A DNA stretch of 64,000 nucleotides from Amoebophrya sp. A120 (GCA_905178155.1 CAJINV010000002.1:4326108-4390107), one strand, 5' to 3'; shown: positions 35,956-48,600, counted from the first letter of the stretch. The notes: generated by a model not told the origin, from the letters alone. Numbers and translations are program-made.

Positions 35956-36414
35956 GAATATGAAAATGGGCCAAGAATTAGAACAAGTAATATCTATCTT
36001 CAGGAAGCTGCTCGCTCGCCCCCTCTGTTTTCGCATGCGAGCGTTACATACAAACACAAGAGAGCATGCGCATCGAAATCGATTGTCGGGAGTTTGGCGG
36101 ATTTTTGACATAGACGAAAAATGGCGACAACAGAAAGAGGGCTCAGAGAGCGGGAGCGCACCGACGTCTGTTTGGTTTCAGGTTTTCGTCTTCCCCTGGT
36201 GGCGCTTGCAGAAAGCAGCACTTTTAATGCTCTGCACTTGGTCGTTTTTGTCGTAATCTAATAGCTAGCGCACCAACATCGTGATCGCCACCTTCAGCAG
36301 CGTCGTACTTTGGCAGACAACAAAAAACCGACTCTGATTGTAGGACCTAGGGACGCTCCTGCAGAAAAATCGAAAAATCACAAACTGTCCACAATCACCT
36401 TCACTTACACCACC

Positions 36415-39400
36415 ATGTCCTCCTCCACCTCCGCCGACCAGAAGCCCCCTGCCCCTCCTCCGCCCAAACCGCCAACGCCCCCGACCGCGGCGTCCGCGGG
36501 CGGTAACGACGGTGGCACGGACGAGGAGACCATTTTCCAGCGCAACATCGACAACCACGCCAACGTCACGACCGAGGAGGAAGATGTTAGCGGCGGCGGA
36601 GGTCCACCAGGCCATCATACAGACACCTCTGATTTGGAGGACCAACAAGCCTTCTACGACAGCATCCGCCCGCAAACCACCGCCCACAGCAAGCGATCGG
36701 GGGGTACTGGGAGAAGTAGGAGCCGCGGCAGCATGTTCCCGCCCGCGTCCGCCAGCCGGCCGCAGTCCATCGGCCCGGGCGTGCAGGTCGTCCCGGACAG
36801 CATGCTCTCCACTGCGAACGCCAACATCAACGCTCTGCGGGGCGCCGCACGGCAGTGGACGCTGTTGGCGCTGCACTGGAGGAGGCAGTCTCGGCCGGAG
36901 GTGGCGTTAAGGTACTTGTCAATGGGATTGGCGGAGGCGGAGGCGTTCTTTGAAAAGATGAATTACAAGCTGAAAAGGGAAGAAGACAAGGAAAATAAAA
37001 CCGACGGAAAAGGAGAACAAGCAGATCATGAGCAGGAACTTGATGTTGATCAGGAAAGAACAGAAAGAACAGTAGATGGAGACATCACCATCGCTGGCGA
37101 GAAGAAAATCGAGGAATACACTGGGGAAGAACAGGATCAGGAAGTTCTTGGTGTAGGGACAAGAAGAAACGCGGCTAGTAGTACCTTATCAACACGACGC
37201 GGGGGTGGACCACCGCTTGCCCCGCCGCGGTCATTTTACCCAGAACAAGGAACCACAGACGAAATAGGAACAGCTGCTTCGTTCAACTCCTACTCGCTCT
37301 CTCCGCCCAGATCCTCCCAACTACATAACTCCTCCGGACCCCCGCAGAGTAGAAGTAGAGGCAGGAGCCAAGGCTCGTCTCGTCAGGGTGGTGGCCAAGA
37401 ACAAGCCCAGGGTGGCACTGGCACCAGTCGTGGGGAACAAAAGTGGGTGATTAACCAGAAGCAGATTTCCAAACACCCCTTCCACAACCCGAGACGACCG
37501 GCGTTCTTCAACCCGGAGCCGTTTCGCGCGTCGAAAACCGTCCCGCATCCGTTGGACATCTACTACGAGAACCAAGCGACTATGCAAGAAAGAAACTGTG
37601 TAAGTGTAAATCTGTAATGCAGAACACGCAACGGAGTTACGCCTGTCATGCCAGACAGCTATGAAGTTCTCTTTTCATGTGTGTTCTCCCTCACAAGCCA
37701 CGCATGACAGGTTTTCTCTGTCACGTAGAGCAAACTTGTGATGCTGTCAGCCAAAGATACTTACACTGACACAGTTTTTTTCTTGGATAGCGACGCCAGC
37801 GGGATTACTGCAACATCAGCAGGGATCAAGTTCCAGGACGGGGAGTCGCAGAAGCAGGCTATCCACAGAAAAAAGCCTATCCATTACCATTTCGCATTGC
37901 ATTTTTTTTGCATGACAAAAAACACAGGGAATGCATCCATATGTTGCACGTTTTGCATGACAGAAACAGATTTGATCTTAATGTGGATGGGATTTTTTCC
38001 GGGGATGCAGGCCGGTGAATTTCTACTCCGACGACGCAGCGATTGAACGAGCGAAGGAAGAGAACGCCGCAGCGGGTTCCAGGCCGGGATCGAAAGCCGG
38101 GGGATCGAGATCTACGTCGCGAAGTGGCAGTAGACAGAACGTGAATCCGCCACAGGCACAGCACACGACTTCCCTCTCCGGCTCGTCTTTGATGGAGGTA
38201 GATCACAGGTCCATGTCGATTGAGAAAGACGAGAATTATCCTTCGATCTCCTTGCAGGAACCGTCCAGCACCATTCCCCCCTCCGGCGGCCTACCATCGG
38301 TGGACGAAAATTTTTCCCAGACCATCCGACCGCATTATTTCCAACAAGAGGACAGCTTTCTCCCCCCACCCGGCGCCTCCGCACCCTCCGGACAGTTCTT
38401 CTATCAACAACAACATACGAATACGATCCCGCCCGGGTCGAGTGGAATAAATGGTGCGTTTTACAATTCATCTTCTCCGGACAAACTGCGCTCCAAAACC
38501 GCACCCGCAGACACATCTCCGGTGAAGAAGCCGATGAGTGGTGGGGTCTTCAAACCGAGAAGACCAACCTTTATGCACTGCAAAGAGATGGAGATCGTAC
38601 TAGTATAAATCGCATGACAAATAATGTCCTCAGCATGAGAAATGGAACTTGTATTGTGGGTCTGACTTGACAAAAAAAATTGTGATGCATCATAGCGATT
38701 ACTACGATTACGAAGGTACTTTTGCAATGCATAACCTCCCCCGGGCAGCATTTCGCCGCGGCGAAGCAGATTGAGGGCACGTTGCGAATGAACGCCGCGG
38801 CGATTTTATCGCAAGAAAAAACTGTTTCACTGTAAACTTGTGATGCATAAAATGGAACACAGAAGCATTTGTCTTGCTACACATGCAAGAAAGTAGATTT
38901 TTAGCTGTGTTTTCCCTTAGGAAGCTTGCATGGCAAATTTTCTCTGTCATGCGGAACAAACTTGTGATGCAAAAGTTGCAAAATCCTTACAGTGAAACAC
39001 TTTTTTCCTGTGATAGATTTTGTCGGATTTGAGCGCGTATTCAGGGCAAAACTGTATTCGTACTCGTGCTAAGAAAGAAAGTCTGTTGCAACCCACTGCG
39101 CATGAGAAATACCTAAGCCTACGATGACAAATTCAACTTCTCGGCTTGCCGATAGAATTTGTGATGCAATTTCTGCTCCGCACGATACTTGTGCGATGCA
39201 TAGTCCGTTTGAGGAGTCGAAAGAAGAACTGATGGAAGCGTTGGACTGCGCGGACAACATTTTAGACTATCCAGTGCAAAAATGTCCGGGTCTGCAAGAT
39301 TCCGAGGCTTGTCGTGCTTGTCTGGCATGACCAAAAAGTTTGTGATGCGTGTCCAAGAAGAGACCCTTTTGCCTATCATGCAAAAACGCAGTTTGTCATG

Positions 39401-42400
39401 CGAAGAACGCAACACAAAGTAGTAGCGCAGATATTTCTCATGCTTGGCTGTGCATCTGCGTTACAGAGCATTCACTACTCCCAACGCAGCATTACAAGTT
39501 TCCAGACCCAGACATATTTGCAATGCATATAGACTACTGCCAGACGAAAATCCCAACGGAAAGACTGGACGCTTTGTACAATGCCGGGGTGAGTTTGAAA
39601 TGCCTCTTGCTAGAAGCACTAGCGGAGACCGCGCCGATGGTCGCCGGGTTACACCCCATCAACATGCTATGGGTGTGTCAGGATTGAAATCGACAAAGCT
39701 GAAATAGTGATAACTTGTAATGCAAAAAATGCATGAAAGTTGTAACCCAGTTTCCATGTGGCGCATGAGAAATTTGGGTAGAGCCGAAATCCAGTTTGTC
39801 ATGCTGTTTGGGTAAGGAAGACGCCTTTTGTCGTGCTACTTTAGCAGCTCTATTTCTACCCCGCAACAGGCTTACACTTACAGTCTGCCTTCCTTGCCTA
39901 CTCTGCAAGACAGGCACCCTGTGGGTTGCATTTTATGCATGACAAACTATTTGTTCAACTTTGACGATTTCGATCCTGACGCCTCCATACATGCGGTCCC
40001 CGAGTCGGTCGAAGGCCGCGGGGGCGGATATGAATTGCAAAAGCATCGCACTAGTGTAAAACTGCAATACAAATTAGCGCAGCATGACAAAGGGAATTTG
40101 TCATGCTGTTTTGCCTTGGAGTGGATTACTATCTATTATATTCATGCGAAAAAAGAGGTCTACAGAGGGTCGAAGGGAGGTGGCCGAGAGGTCAAAAAGA
40201 GGTCGACAGAGGTCCAAAAGAGGTCGACAGAGGTGGAGGGGTGGCGCGGGAGGTCGTTCGGGAGGGTGGCCGAGAGGTGGCGCGGGTATAGCCAGCCGAA
40301 CCGTTCACCCTAAAGCCGCGCCTATGGGGCCCGGAGGTGGCCGAGAGGGTCCCGAGAGGGTAAGCGAGAGGGGGACAGGGGTGCCGAGAGGTTGCGCGAA
40401 TAAGGAGGAACCTCCCGCACACCCTCTGGGCCACCTCTCGTCCACCTCTGTAGACCTCTACCGGCGAGTATAGCCGGACTATTAGCAACACCTCTCGGAA
40501 GAGGTGAAAAAGAGGGTCTGCGAGAGGGGTAAAAAAACCCGAATCCGCTCGGCGCAGAGCTGTTTTTTTGCGGCCTTTTCATGCATAGGCCGGCCCGAAC
40601 CCTCTCGCGCTACCGTCTCGCGCACCCTCTCGCGCACCCTCTCGCGCCACCCTCTCGCGCCGCCCTCTCGCGCTACGGCCACCCTCTCGCGCCGGGCGGC
40701 TTCTGTTCGCCCCCGGTGTTCTTTGCAGCTGCCCCGTGCGCAGGGCGCCCACAGGCGCGGGAAGCGCGCAAGTGGCCCTGCGGGTTGGCGCGGCGCAAAC
40801 AGGCGGCAGGACTCCAGTATGTTTCGTCGTGCATTATATTAGGCCCGTGGCATTATGGTCCGATCGGCAAACAGTCTTGCCCCGGCCCAACAGCCTTGCG
40901 CTCCGGCGGCAGCCGGAGCATGGCTGGTACTTGTAATGCATGACTGCGATTACAACTACGAGTGCGATGCTTTTGCATTTGATAGCGGGGAACCAGTCGC
41001 AGTTGGACTTGCAGCAGCTGTACCGAGACCAGGCTTTAGCGGTGGCGAAAGCTTTGCTGCCGGAAGATCACCCGTTGGTCGCATATTGCGAGGAGCTGGC
41101 TTTGCGGAACGCGTACGAGCAGCGCAGCCCGGTGAAGAAGAGTTTATCAGGTATGCTTACTTAGCATTTTGAGGCTGAGTTGTAGATCGCTCAAATGCTA
41201 GTATCTTCATCTTTTGTGTTTTTGTGATGATGATCATTTCTATTTCACAAATATTCAAGCCGTTTGCAGTGTGCACGCACAAATGTACTAGGCGTTGCTT
41301 CTGTACGGGCAGCACGCAAAACTGCAAGTTTGGAGTTATAAACTAGCACTTGATGCAACTACGTGTAGTTAGGTGAAACTCAAACGTACATGATCAGGCG
41401 CTGCGACCACTTACACTTCTCTTTACTCCTCCACCAATTCCGGCGGCCCCCGGGCGATCAGCCCCGACGCGCCGAAAAAGGTGAAGCGGGAGGAACTAGA
41501 ATGCAGCACGATGACCGACCCAATCTTTGACGACTTGCGGTCGGCGGGGGCACAGTCGCTCGAAAACGTCCCCACCGTCACATACGGGTATGATTTAGTC
41601 GAGATGGACCAATTGCAGGGGAACACAAATTATGCATTGCAAAAGTATCGTACTCATAGTAAAAATCGCATTCATGCATATACTTACAAATTTCCTTCTC
41701 AAGCTAAATCCGCATTAGAAATTTCATTTCTCATGCTGAGGAAATTTGTAATGCAATTTATACTAAGTGCGATGCTTTTGCATTGCATACGAATTTAAAC
41801 CAATCCAAAGACAAAGATTCCGGATCATCTGCCGACGAGCACACGAATAAGGCCATGGCCGGGTTCTACTCGGGGCAGCCAACAACCCCGGGCGTGCAGT
41901 ATTCCGTCCCCATCCCGGCTTTTGCGGATTTGATGGAAGCGAGCTCCGTTGAGTTTTTAACGGAAGAAGAGGGGGGCGCGGGAGGTGGCGAAGGTGCACC
42001 TGCGGGCGGGAGTAAAGCGCCGAGTATCTATGCACTGCAAAAGTATCGTACTCGTACTAGTTGCAGTTGTGCATTACAAATTTCTTTTCCAAGCTAAATC
42101 AGCATGACAAATTCCATTTGTAATGCTGAGCTACTTTGTCTTGGAATACTACGAGTACGATACTCTAACTCTTGCAGTGCATAGTATCCGGTCCGCGACA
42201 ACGAGACTGAGCTCCGAAATCGAGAATGAGAGGATGCGGAAAACGAAAGCGATGAAAATGGAGGAAAAGGGGCCGTTTTACACGGAAAATCCGTTCAAAG
42301 ATTTCACGGACTACAATTTAAGCAAAAAGCCGCACTACGAATCGCCGAACTACTACAAAGAAGAAGGGGACAAGTACGATTTTTTTGCAGCTGCTTTCAT

Positions 42401-44415
42401 GATCTTCCCAAGCGTGGTGTCCTCCAGCTACTAGAACTGATTCCAACCTTACACGACAGACAGCATTTCTGATTTTTCTACATTGTTTTTTGCATATTTA
42501 TCAGCATTCAATCATACCAGGCTCGACTACCTCTCCCGCAATCACCGCTCCCTCGTCAACAATTACGACCAAGACGAGCTCTTTTACTACCGATTGCAGT
42601 GTACCGCTTGGGGACACAAGGTGCGACGGAGGAGGCTGGTAGAACTGCAGAAGCTGCGGGTGAGCAGTCAGGGAAGGGAGAGAATAGTGAAGGAAATGGA
42701 CAAACACGAGGGAATTAAACCGAAGCAGATCGAGCAGGATGGTATTAATAAATGTGATTCTGCACGTAGTTGTACCGTTTTGTTTGTCTCCTGATCGTTG
42801 TCCTGTTGTGTAGCAAGATAATTTAGCATTGTTTCTCATGCCACCTGCAATAGCATGACAAATTTCTCTTTCCAACAAAACCTACTTTCAGTCCGCATGA
42901 CCACGACGGAAATCCGGAATTCCATGCGGAGCATGGCCCAAGTTCTTCCGTCGGTCAAGACGCATATTCAGCGGGGCGACAGGATCAAGGAATCAGAGAA
43001 GGTATCAAGTGCAAATATGTTTGGGTCTGGATGAGTGCAGGAGTTTGCCATGCTTGTCTGGCATGACTCATAGATAAGTCTGTGATGCGTGAACAGAAAG
43101 AGGGCCTCTTGCCTGTTATGCAAAAATACAATTTTCCATGCGGAAAACAAAACACACTAGCAACTCAAATGTTTGTCTTGCTTGGCTGCGTATAATTGGA
43201 GTGCGCCCGCTACTCACATTTTAGCATCGCAAGTTTATTCCCGACCCAGATCGATATTTGCAATGCATAGAAGGAAAGGCTGATTCATTTGATGATGACG
43301 ACGAGGATCAGGAAAAACGCTTCCGACGCGGACTACATCCTCCGGATGAAACATATGCAAGAAAAAAACCGTGTAAGTGTAAATCTGTGATGCAGAAAAT
43401 GCAAAACAGTTACACTTGTCATGCTCGACACGCATGGTCGGCTCGCTTCCTATGTGTTTTCCCTTTGAATCTGCGCATCACAAGTTTTTCTTGTCATGGC
43501 AGACAAACTTGTGATGCTGTTTTCCCAAAAGATTTACACTAACACAGTTTTTTTCTTGGATAAAACACATGAAGGAACCACTGAAGAAAATTTGGATGGA
43601 ATTTGTCAACGTATTTTTTTTTTCTAGACGAGGCTACCCACTTTCTTGAAAGAACTTGCTTGTCATGTATACATGCGCTTGCAAGGCCTGATTTGTGATG
43701 CTTGTTTTCATGCTGAACCAGTGTTAGTGTTGTGATTTACAAAAAAACCTATCTATCAGACCCGCAAGCGTGAGACCGGGATTCACATCAAATTCCACCG
43801 AGTGCAGGAAGACATCAACATATCGCAAGAAAAAACTGTTTCACTGTTAACTTGTAATGCAAAAAATGCATCTCAGAAGTGCTTGTCTTGCTAAACATGC
43901 AAGAAAGCGCACTCTTGGCCGTGTTTTCCCTTGGCAACCTCGCATGGCAAATTTTTCCTGTCATGTAGAGCAAGCTTGTGATGCAAAACTCGCCAAATCG
44001 TTACAGTGAACAAACACTTTTTTCGTGCGATACAACAAGGTTCGCAAAGCCCACGCTGGCATGGGGAAACATAAACCCGGGACTCAGTCGGATTCGGCAC
44101 TTGGGAGCTTGACGAAGAAGGAAAAGGAAATGGAGCAGGCGAAATTACCCGGCCAAGATTTACCGCCACCCTCCTCGTTTTTGGACTACCGATACCGAGA
44201 TTACCGGCCGAAGGGAAGCTGGGCGGTTGATTTCCAAAAAACTGCGTATGCCGAGGAGGAAAAGAGACGGGCGAAGGAGGGGCTGCCACCGCTGGAGAAA
44301 GGGGCGGTGCTGCGCATGCGGAATGATAGCAAGTAATTTGTAGTTGTTACAACTTTCGCAGGACTACCTGTACCTGACCGCGAAGAACAAGCTCTGGGTG
44401 GTCATGATGGAGTGA
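36415..44415 (+). CDS. g7: 19-exon protein with TPR-like helices, function unknown
   Basis: Exons 36415–37580, 37795–37859, 38013–38571, 38739–38806, 39021–39037, 39208–39267, 39535–39667, 39995–40028, 40990–41150, 41398–41630, 41795–42028, 42189–42373, 42521–42741, 42892–43002, 43275–43353, 43568–43610, 43760–43820, 44038–44333, 44362–44415; 3780 nt, 1259 aa. Thirteen introners, four GT–AG introns (41151–41397, 42374–42520, 42742–42891, 43611–43759) and one of about 28 nt. Start chosen at the ATG after CACC; the open frame extends upstream but without an ATG. Helical segments resembling tetratricopeptide repeats lie at residues ~142–185 (RQWTLLALHWRRQ, ALRYLSMGLAEAEAFFE), ~600–690 and ~705–745 (LQQLYRDQALAVAKALLPED). 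The C-terminal third is charged and coiled-coil-like. TPR proteins are usually assembly scaffolds; this one is not identified. Confidence 0.78.
37581..37789 (+). mobile_element. Introner, family C (g7)
   Basis: TATGCAAGAAAGAAACTGTG … CACAGTTTTTTTCTTGGATA; TSD GCGAC exact; 209 bp. Confidence 0.93.
37860..38007 (+). mobile_element. Introner, family D (g7)
   Basis: TATCCACAGAAAAAAGCC … GGATTTTTTCCGGGGATG; TSD CAGGC exact; 148 bp; ends ATG rather than ATA. Confidence 0.88.
38572..38733 (+). mobile_element. Introner, family B (g7)
   Basis: TATGCACTGCAAAGAGATGG then ATCGTACTAG; right end GGTACTTTTGCAATGCATA. TSD ACCTT/ACCTC; 162 bp; small insertions in both TIRs. Confidence 0.87.
38807..39015 (+). 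mobile_element. Introner, family F (g7)
   Basis: TATCGCAAGAAAAAACTGTT … CAGTGAAACACTTTTTTCCTGTGATA in split inverted ends; TSD GATTT exact; 209 bp. Confidence 0.92.
39038..39202 (+). mobile_element. Introner, family B, eroded (g7)
   Basis: Left TATTCAGGGCAAAACTGTAT, right CACGATACTTGTGCGATGCATA. TSD GCGCG/GTCCG (two mismatches); 165 bp. The boundary is set mainly by frame continuity. Confidence 0.75.
39268..39529 (+). mobile_element. Introner, family A (g7)
   Basis: TATCCAGTGCAAAAATGTCC … TTTGCAATGCATA; TSD TAGAC exact; 262 bp. Interior very similar to 20997–21262. Confidence 0.92.
39668..39989 (+). mobile_element. Introner, family E (g7)
   Basis: TATGGGTGTGTCAGGATTGA … GATCCTGACGCCTCCATA; TSD CATGC exact; 322 bp. 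Confidence 0.92.
40029..40984 (+). mobile_element. Introner, family B, carrying a nested GC-rich insertion (g7)
   Basis: Host ends TATGAATTGCAAAAGCATCG and CGATGCTTTTGCATTTGATA; TSD GCGGA/GCGGG. Total 956 bp against the usual ~150; about 0.8 kb of foreign sequence sits between roughly 40120 and 40930. Frame is restored across the whole unit. Confidence 0.85.
40150..40700. repeat. Nested repeat block inside the introner at 40029
   Basis: GAGGTCTACAGAGG near 40155 is inverted as CCTCTGTAGACCTC near 40444; GAGGTCGACAGAGGT occurs in tandem near 40200–40235; and about seven close copies of CCCTCTCGCGC run from 40600 to 40690, with the reverse-complement GCGAGAGGG-type word scattered at 40340–40530. 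The rest, to about 40930, is GC-rich like islands 1 and 2. No coding signal. Confidence 0.75.
41631..41789 (+). mobile_element. Introner, family B (g7)
   Basis: TATGCATTGCAAAAGTATCG … CGATGCTTTTGCATTGCATA; TSD CAAAT/CGAAT; 159 bp. Confidence 0.9.
42029..42183 (+). mobile_element. Introner, family B (g7)
   Basis: TATGCACTGCAAAAGTATCG … CTCTTGCAGTGCATA; TSD GTATC exact; 155 bp. Confidence 0.92.
43003..43269 (+). mobile_element. Introner, family A (g7)
   Basis: TATCAAGTGCAAATATGTTT … TATTTGCAATGCATA; TSD GAAGG exact; 267 bp. Confidence 0.92.
43354..43562 (+). mobile_element. Introner, family C (g7)
   Basis: TATGCAAGAAAAAAACCGTG … CACAGTTTTTTTCTTGGATA; TSD AAACA exact; 209 bp. Confidence 0.93.
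43821..44032 (+). mobile_element. Introner, family F (g7)
   Basis: TATCGCAAGAAAAAACTGTT … CACTTTTTTCGTGCGATA; TSD CAACA exact; 212 bp. Near-identical interior to 38807–39015 in the same gene. Confidence 0.93.
44334..44361 (+). other. Candidate ~28-nt intron (g7)
   Basis: The frame of exon 18 would stop at once (AAG TAA). Skipping about 28 nt to TTTCGCAG|GAC restores a 17-codon frame that reads DYLYLTAKNKLWVVMME then TGA with coding-like codon use. The edges can be read AA|GTAATT…TTCGCA|G or AAG|TAATT…GCAG|GAC. If there is no intron here, the protein simply ends at 44336. Confidence 0.55.
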
Positions 44416-45678
44416 GTAGCGGTTTGCAAGAACAACCAGGGGCGAGCAACCAGGGTTCCTGATCTTCCAATCTGTTTCGATTGCCGGTGTGCCAGCTGAG
44501 CTATGCCGAAATGAGCAGAAGAAAATATGTATAGATTCGTTATTTAATTGACATCCTCACAACAAGTTTTCACAACAAGAAATCCAAGATGTAGTTTCTA
44601 GATCTAGACAAAATTCCTTGTAAATTAGGCACAGATATTAATTTTTCCTTGTGTTTAATTCTGTCTGAAATTGAAAATGACCGACTCTTGTATAATCTTG
44701 AACAGGCAAGAACAAAAATAAGCAGAACAGCAGCAGTTCCTTGCTGAGGATCTTTTCTTCTATTGCTAAACCTTGTACCAATTTGACAATAACATGAAAA
44801 GTGAACGATTCAAATATAACTGGCCTTGCGGAGATGGAATCTAAGAATCTTCACATTGCGACAACTCCTACTAGAGATAGCGCTTGGCAGCCAAATTTCA
44901 ATTTTGGTATAATAGAAAACTGAAAATGCACGACCTCCTACCCCCGACGTCTATGAAAATGAAAATCTCTCACTCTCAGACTGCACCCACCAGTGGCTGC
45001 GACAGCACACGCCTAGGTGGTGCCTTGTTTTATGAAACAGGCATGAACGTGAATAGGTGAGATGGTGGAAAACAAGAAGAACAGTTCGAATAGATCCGTC
45101 TGCCATGGCAAGTATGTGCTCAAGGTCGGTTCTAGCACAGATCTGCCAGTTCTTCTGATGGCTTTGATCATTTTCATTTTCATTACATACAACAACGAGA
45201 TCCCTGCTGTACAGTCTAAGCTACAAGTTCGCAAGGATCATCAGGTGTCGTGCAGGTGGATCCATGTGTACCAGATGATCTAGTAGATCTTGATCTGGCA
45301 TTTTCCATTTCCTTCGCTGAATCTCAACATGCTTTCCTGCTCTCATTATGTTTGTTTACAGCGGATTGTTGATTTGCTTTCGACAGTAAAATTGTTTCAC
45401 CGCAAGCACGACTAGCTGTTGTGATTGAATAACTTTGCACTCCCAAAAGGTACTAAGAAGTTCTAGGTAACTTGTGTCACGGCCGCTATGGACCGTTTTT
45501 CACATCGATTCTTGACCGTGGAGCACATTATTAAGGAGATGAAACTACCATCGATGTAACTACTACAACACCTTTAGTAAAATCTACTGCTCTAAAAATA
45601 TTAATTCTGGAAGCTCCTGCAGCCCAGCAGAAGTAGTATCACCCCGAAATAAGAACCTCCCAATCCCATATCAAAGAA
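44416..45678. other. Intergenic g7–g8, no gene seen
   Basis: AT-rich, about 1.26 kb. A weak tRNA-like word on the minus strand near 44460–44510 was examined and rejected. The frame at 45062–45283 (+) has no motif. Confidence 0.6.
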
Positions 45679-48600
45679 ATGAAGTTTCTTAACGATGGCG
45701 ATGTGTCCTTTTTGGACCTCGAGAAGCTGATGTTTGAGGGCGGGGTGAAAAAGCCAGGCCATCTTATAACCCGCTCAGGTGTTACAATCTCAAACGTTAC
45801 AATAGAATATGGAAATCTGTGACGCAAGAGTGCATGATCTAGCCAGCCCTCATAGGATTGCGCATGACAAGTTCCGGAGCCCCGAACCCCACTACAATCT
45901 GGCAAAATTTGTATTGCAGAAAATGGAACGCGCTGCGATTCTGTCATGCTCGGCATGCAACACAAATTCCAGATTCTATGGTAACCGATTTGAGATTGCA
46001 ACACCTGAGCGGGTTATACATCTACAGAAGCGCCGCAAAGTCGAGATGAAATATCCTGTGCAAAAGTATCGTACTCGTATAAATGCATTACAAATTTCCT
46101 CAGCATGAGAAAGAAAATTTGTAATGCGAATTTACGATAAGAAAAAGATTTGTAATGCAAGACTTGCATTTATTATACGAGTGCGATACTTTTGCACAGG
46201 ATATGAAAATAAGTGGCACAACTCCGAAAAACTACAGCAACACGACGTCATCTTCAAAAGCTGCTACTGGGGCTGCAAGCAGCTCTTGTAACAAATTTCA
46301 GAACAACAATCTCGGGCTAAGCGAATTGCCCATCGGAAGTAGCAGCTGCAACAAGAGCAATGCGGAAAATAAGAGAAAATCGTCCTGTGCTCTTGATGGA
46401 CCTCCACAGGATGTGAATAAAACTGACGGCGCGCTCGAAGGCCAAGATGACGAGACTGCTCAAGGCAACCACCGGAAGAGCACCTCCGACCACCAGAAAG
46501 ACAACACTGTAACTTCCACGGCGGCGGGGACCCCCGCCTCCGATTTCTTCCTCCACCGCGAGCAAAATCGGAAGGTGTACGATCTGACCGACCCCAGCGC
46601 TTTGGTGCAGAAGGGGGAAAAGGTCGGGTGGCTTGCCGTGCGTGCGGACAAACGGGAGGAGTTGGAGACGGTGAGTAGAAAATTGTCCGCGACGAGCTCG
46701 TTTGATAACAAGGACAATGTTGAACAGCAACAAAGTCTTCACGTTTTTAACAAGAGCCAGTCTTTCGATCAGGAAGGAAACGTGAACCCCCACGGAGTAG
46801 TAACTACTGCTCCTCCTGCGCGAGCGTCTCTTGGTTCAACAGGATCCGAACAGCAGAACAATAATCGCCATGACGCGGCTAGTAGTACACCAGCAGCAGG
46901 AGCTTCTAGCACATCGGATAAAAATCACGATCTCGGCTGCCAAAACGTGGACGATTTGTCTCCGACCAGCCGATATGAATTCATTGCAAAAATGTCCATG
47001 TCGTACTAGTCCATTAATCGCAAGCATGCAAGACAAATCTCGTTCCTAAGGTAAATCAGCACGACAAGTTTTTTCATTCGTAAAAATGGTGAGCAAATTT
47101 GTATTGCAAAAATCACTACTAGCACGATGATACTTTTGCAATTCATAGCTGTGCGGTGTACGAACAGCGGAAAAAGACCGAGGAGAACATGGAGCTCACG
47201 GCCGTCGTCTCCAACGTGCACCGCCACGCGACGCGGGACGTATCCTGGGTAAAAACATCCCCACCCCATAGTTGTCATGCTGATTTGCGATTACAGGAAA
47301 ATCTGTAATGCGCATCTCTAAGGCGGGCATTTGTTCCAATCGCGTTCTGGAATTTGTAATGCTGCAAACAGGATAAGCAGATGGATTTGTGATGCGGTTG
47401 TCCCTGCTAACATGCACGACTACACTGCGGACTGCAACTTTTCATGCGTGGCTCCTAAAACTTCTGGATCTGTATTGCTAAGTTCCCAACTTGACTATGG
47501 GAAGATGGGGACGTTTTTACATATGATAGGACGAGGTCCGGAATTATTTCACGGAGAAATGCGGCAAGGTTGCCGACATCCGGTTCGTGCCCGGACGGGG
47601 CATGTTTTCCATCGCGTGTATCCAGTTTGAAGACCGCCAGGGAATTGAAAAAGCGATCCACGGCTTGGCGGATCCGATGATTAAGGGCTATCGTGTGACC
47701 ATCAAATCCTCGGTCCAAATCCGGCAGGACTTGCAGAAGGGGAAAACGCGGGCAGAGGTGCTGGAGAAGATCAATTTCCAAAATCCGGTGAAATCCATGT
47801 TGGAAGGCCCGAACGACCCGAATATCGCCGCGCGGAACCGGGGCTTCGGGATTTACAACGATACCATTTCCTTCGAGGAAAAACGAAAATGGGAGCAACA
47901 GCGGTCCTGGCAAGAGGCCTACTGTTACAAACAAGAGTATATGAAGTGCAAATACGTCTGGGTCTAGAAAAGTGGAACTTGTAATGCGTGTCTTGCATTC
48001 CTGGACAATCTGTGTTGCATGAGCAGCAAAAGAGGAGCTTCCTTTGTCATGCAAAAACGCGATTTGTAATGCGTATTAGGCATCAACAGGCGTCTTAAAA
48101 ACTTGTCATGCTTGACTGCCATTGCAAGCGCTTCAATCATGCGCAACTCAGCATCACAAGTTTCCAGACCCAGACATATTTGCATTTGATAGAGTACAGC
48201 TCGAATCCGGGCCTGAAGCCGATCGGTGTCAATCCCCCGCCGCCGCCGGTTTATTCAGTGCAAATATGTCTGGGTCTGGAAGGATGCAATTTGTGATGCT
48301 GGATTTGGATTCTAGAATAAATCTGTATTGCATGAACAGCGAAAGAGGTGGTCCAAGCTTTGCCATGGCGAGAGGACATTTCTGATGCGCTATAGGCATC
48401 AGGAAGCTCTCCTAAAATCTGTGATGCTAGGGCATCTATCAGAGACAACAGGACTCATGTAAAATGTGCATGACAATAAACCTTGCATTCTTCCAGACCC
48501 AGACATCGTTGCATTTGATACGGCTCTTGGAACGTCGACGATGAAAAACCACAGTGACAAAAAATCCGAGACGGATGGTATCGTAAGGAAAAATGCCCCC

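Larger units (their letters stand above)
34593..36414. other. Intergenic g6–g7 containing a GC-rich island and a GA microsatellite
   Basis: AT-leaning start, a GA-rich tract near 34890–34925, then the GC-rich island at about 34985–35955, then the g7 5' region. No gene supported. Confidence 0.6.

Noticed and set aside
44455-44515. tRNA-like sequence on the minus strand (TAGCTCAGCTGG A-box-like word and a 5-bp anticodon-like stem)
   Set aside because: No B-box (GGTTCRANYCC), the anticodon loop has six bases and lacks the invariant U before the anticodon, and the acceptor ends do not pair.
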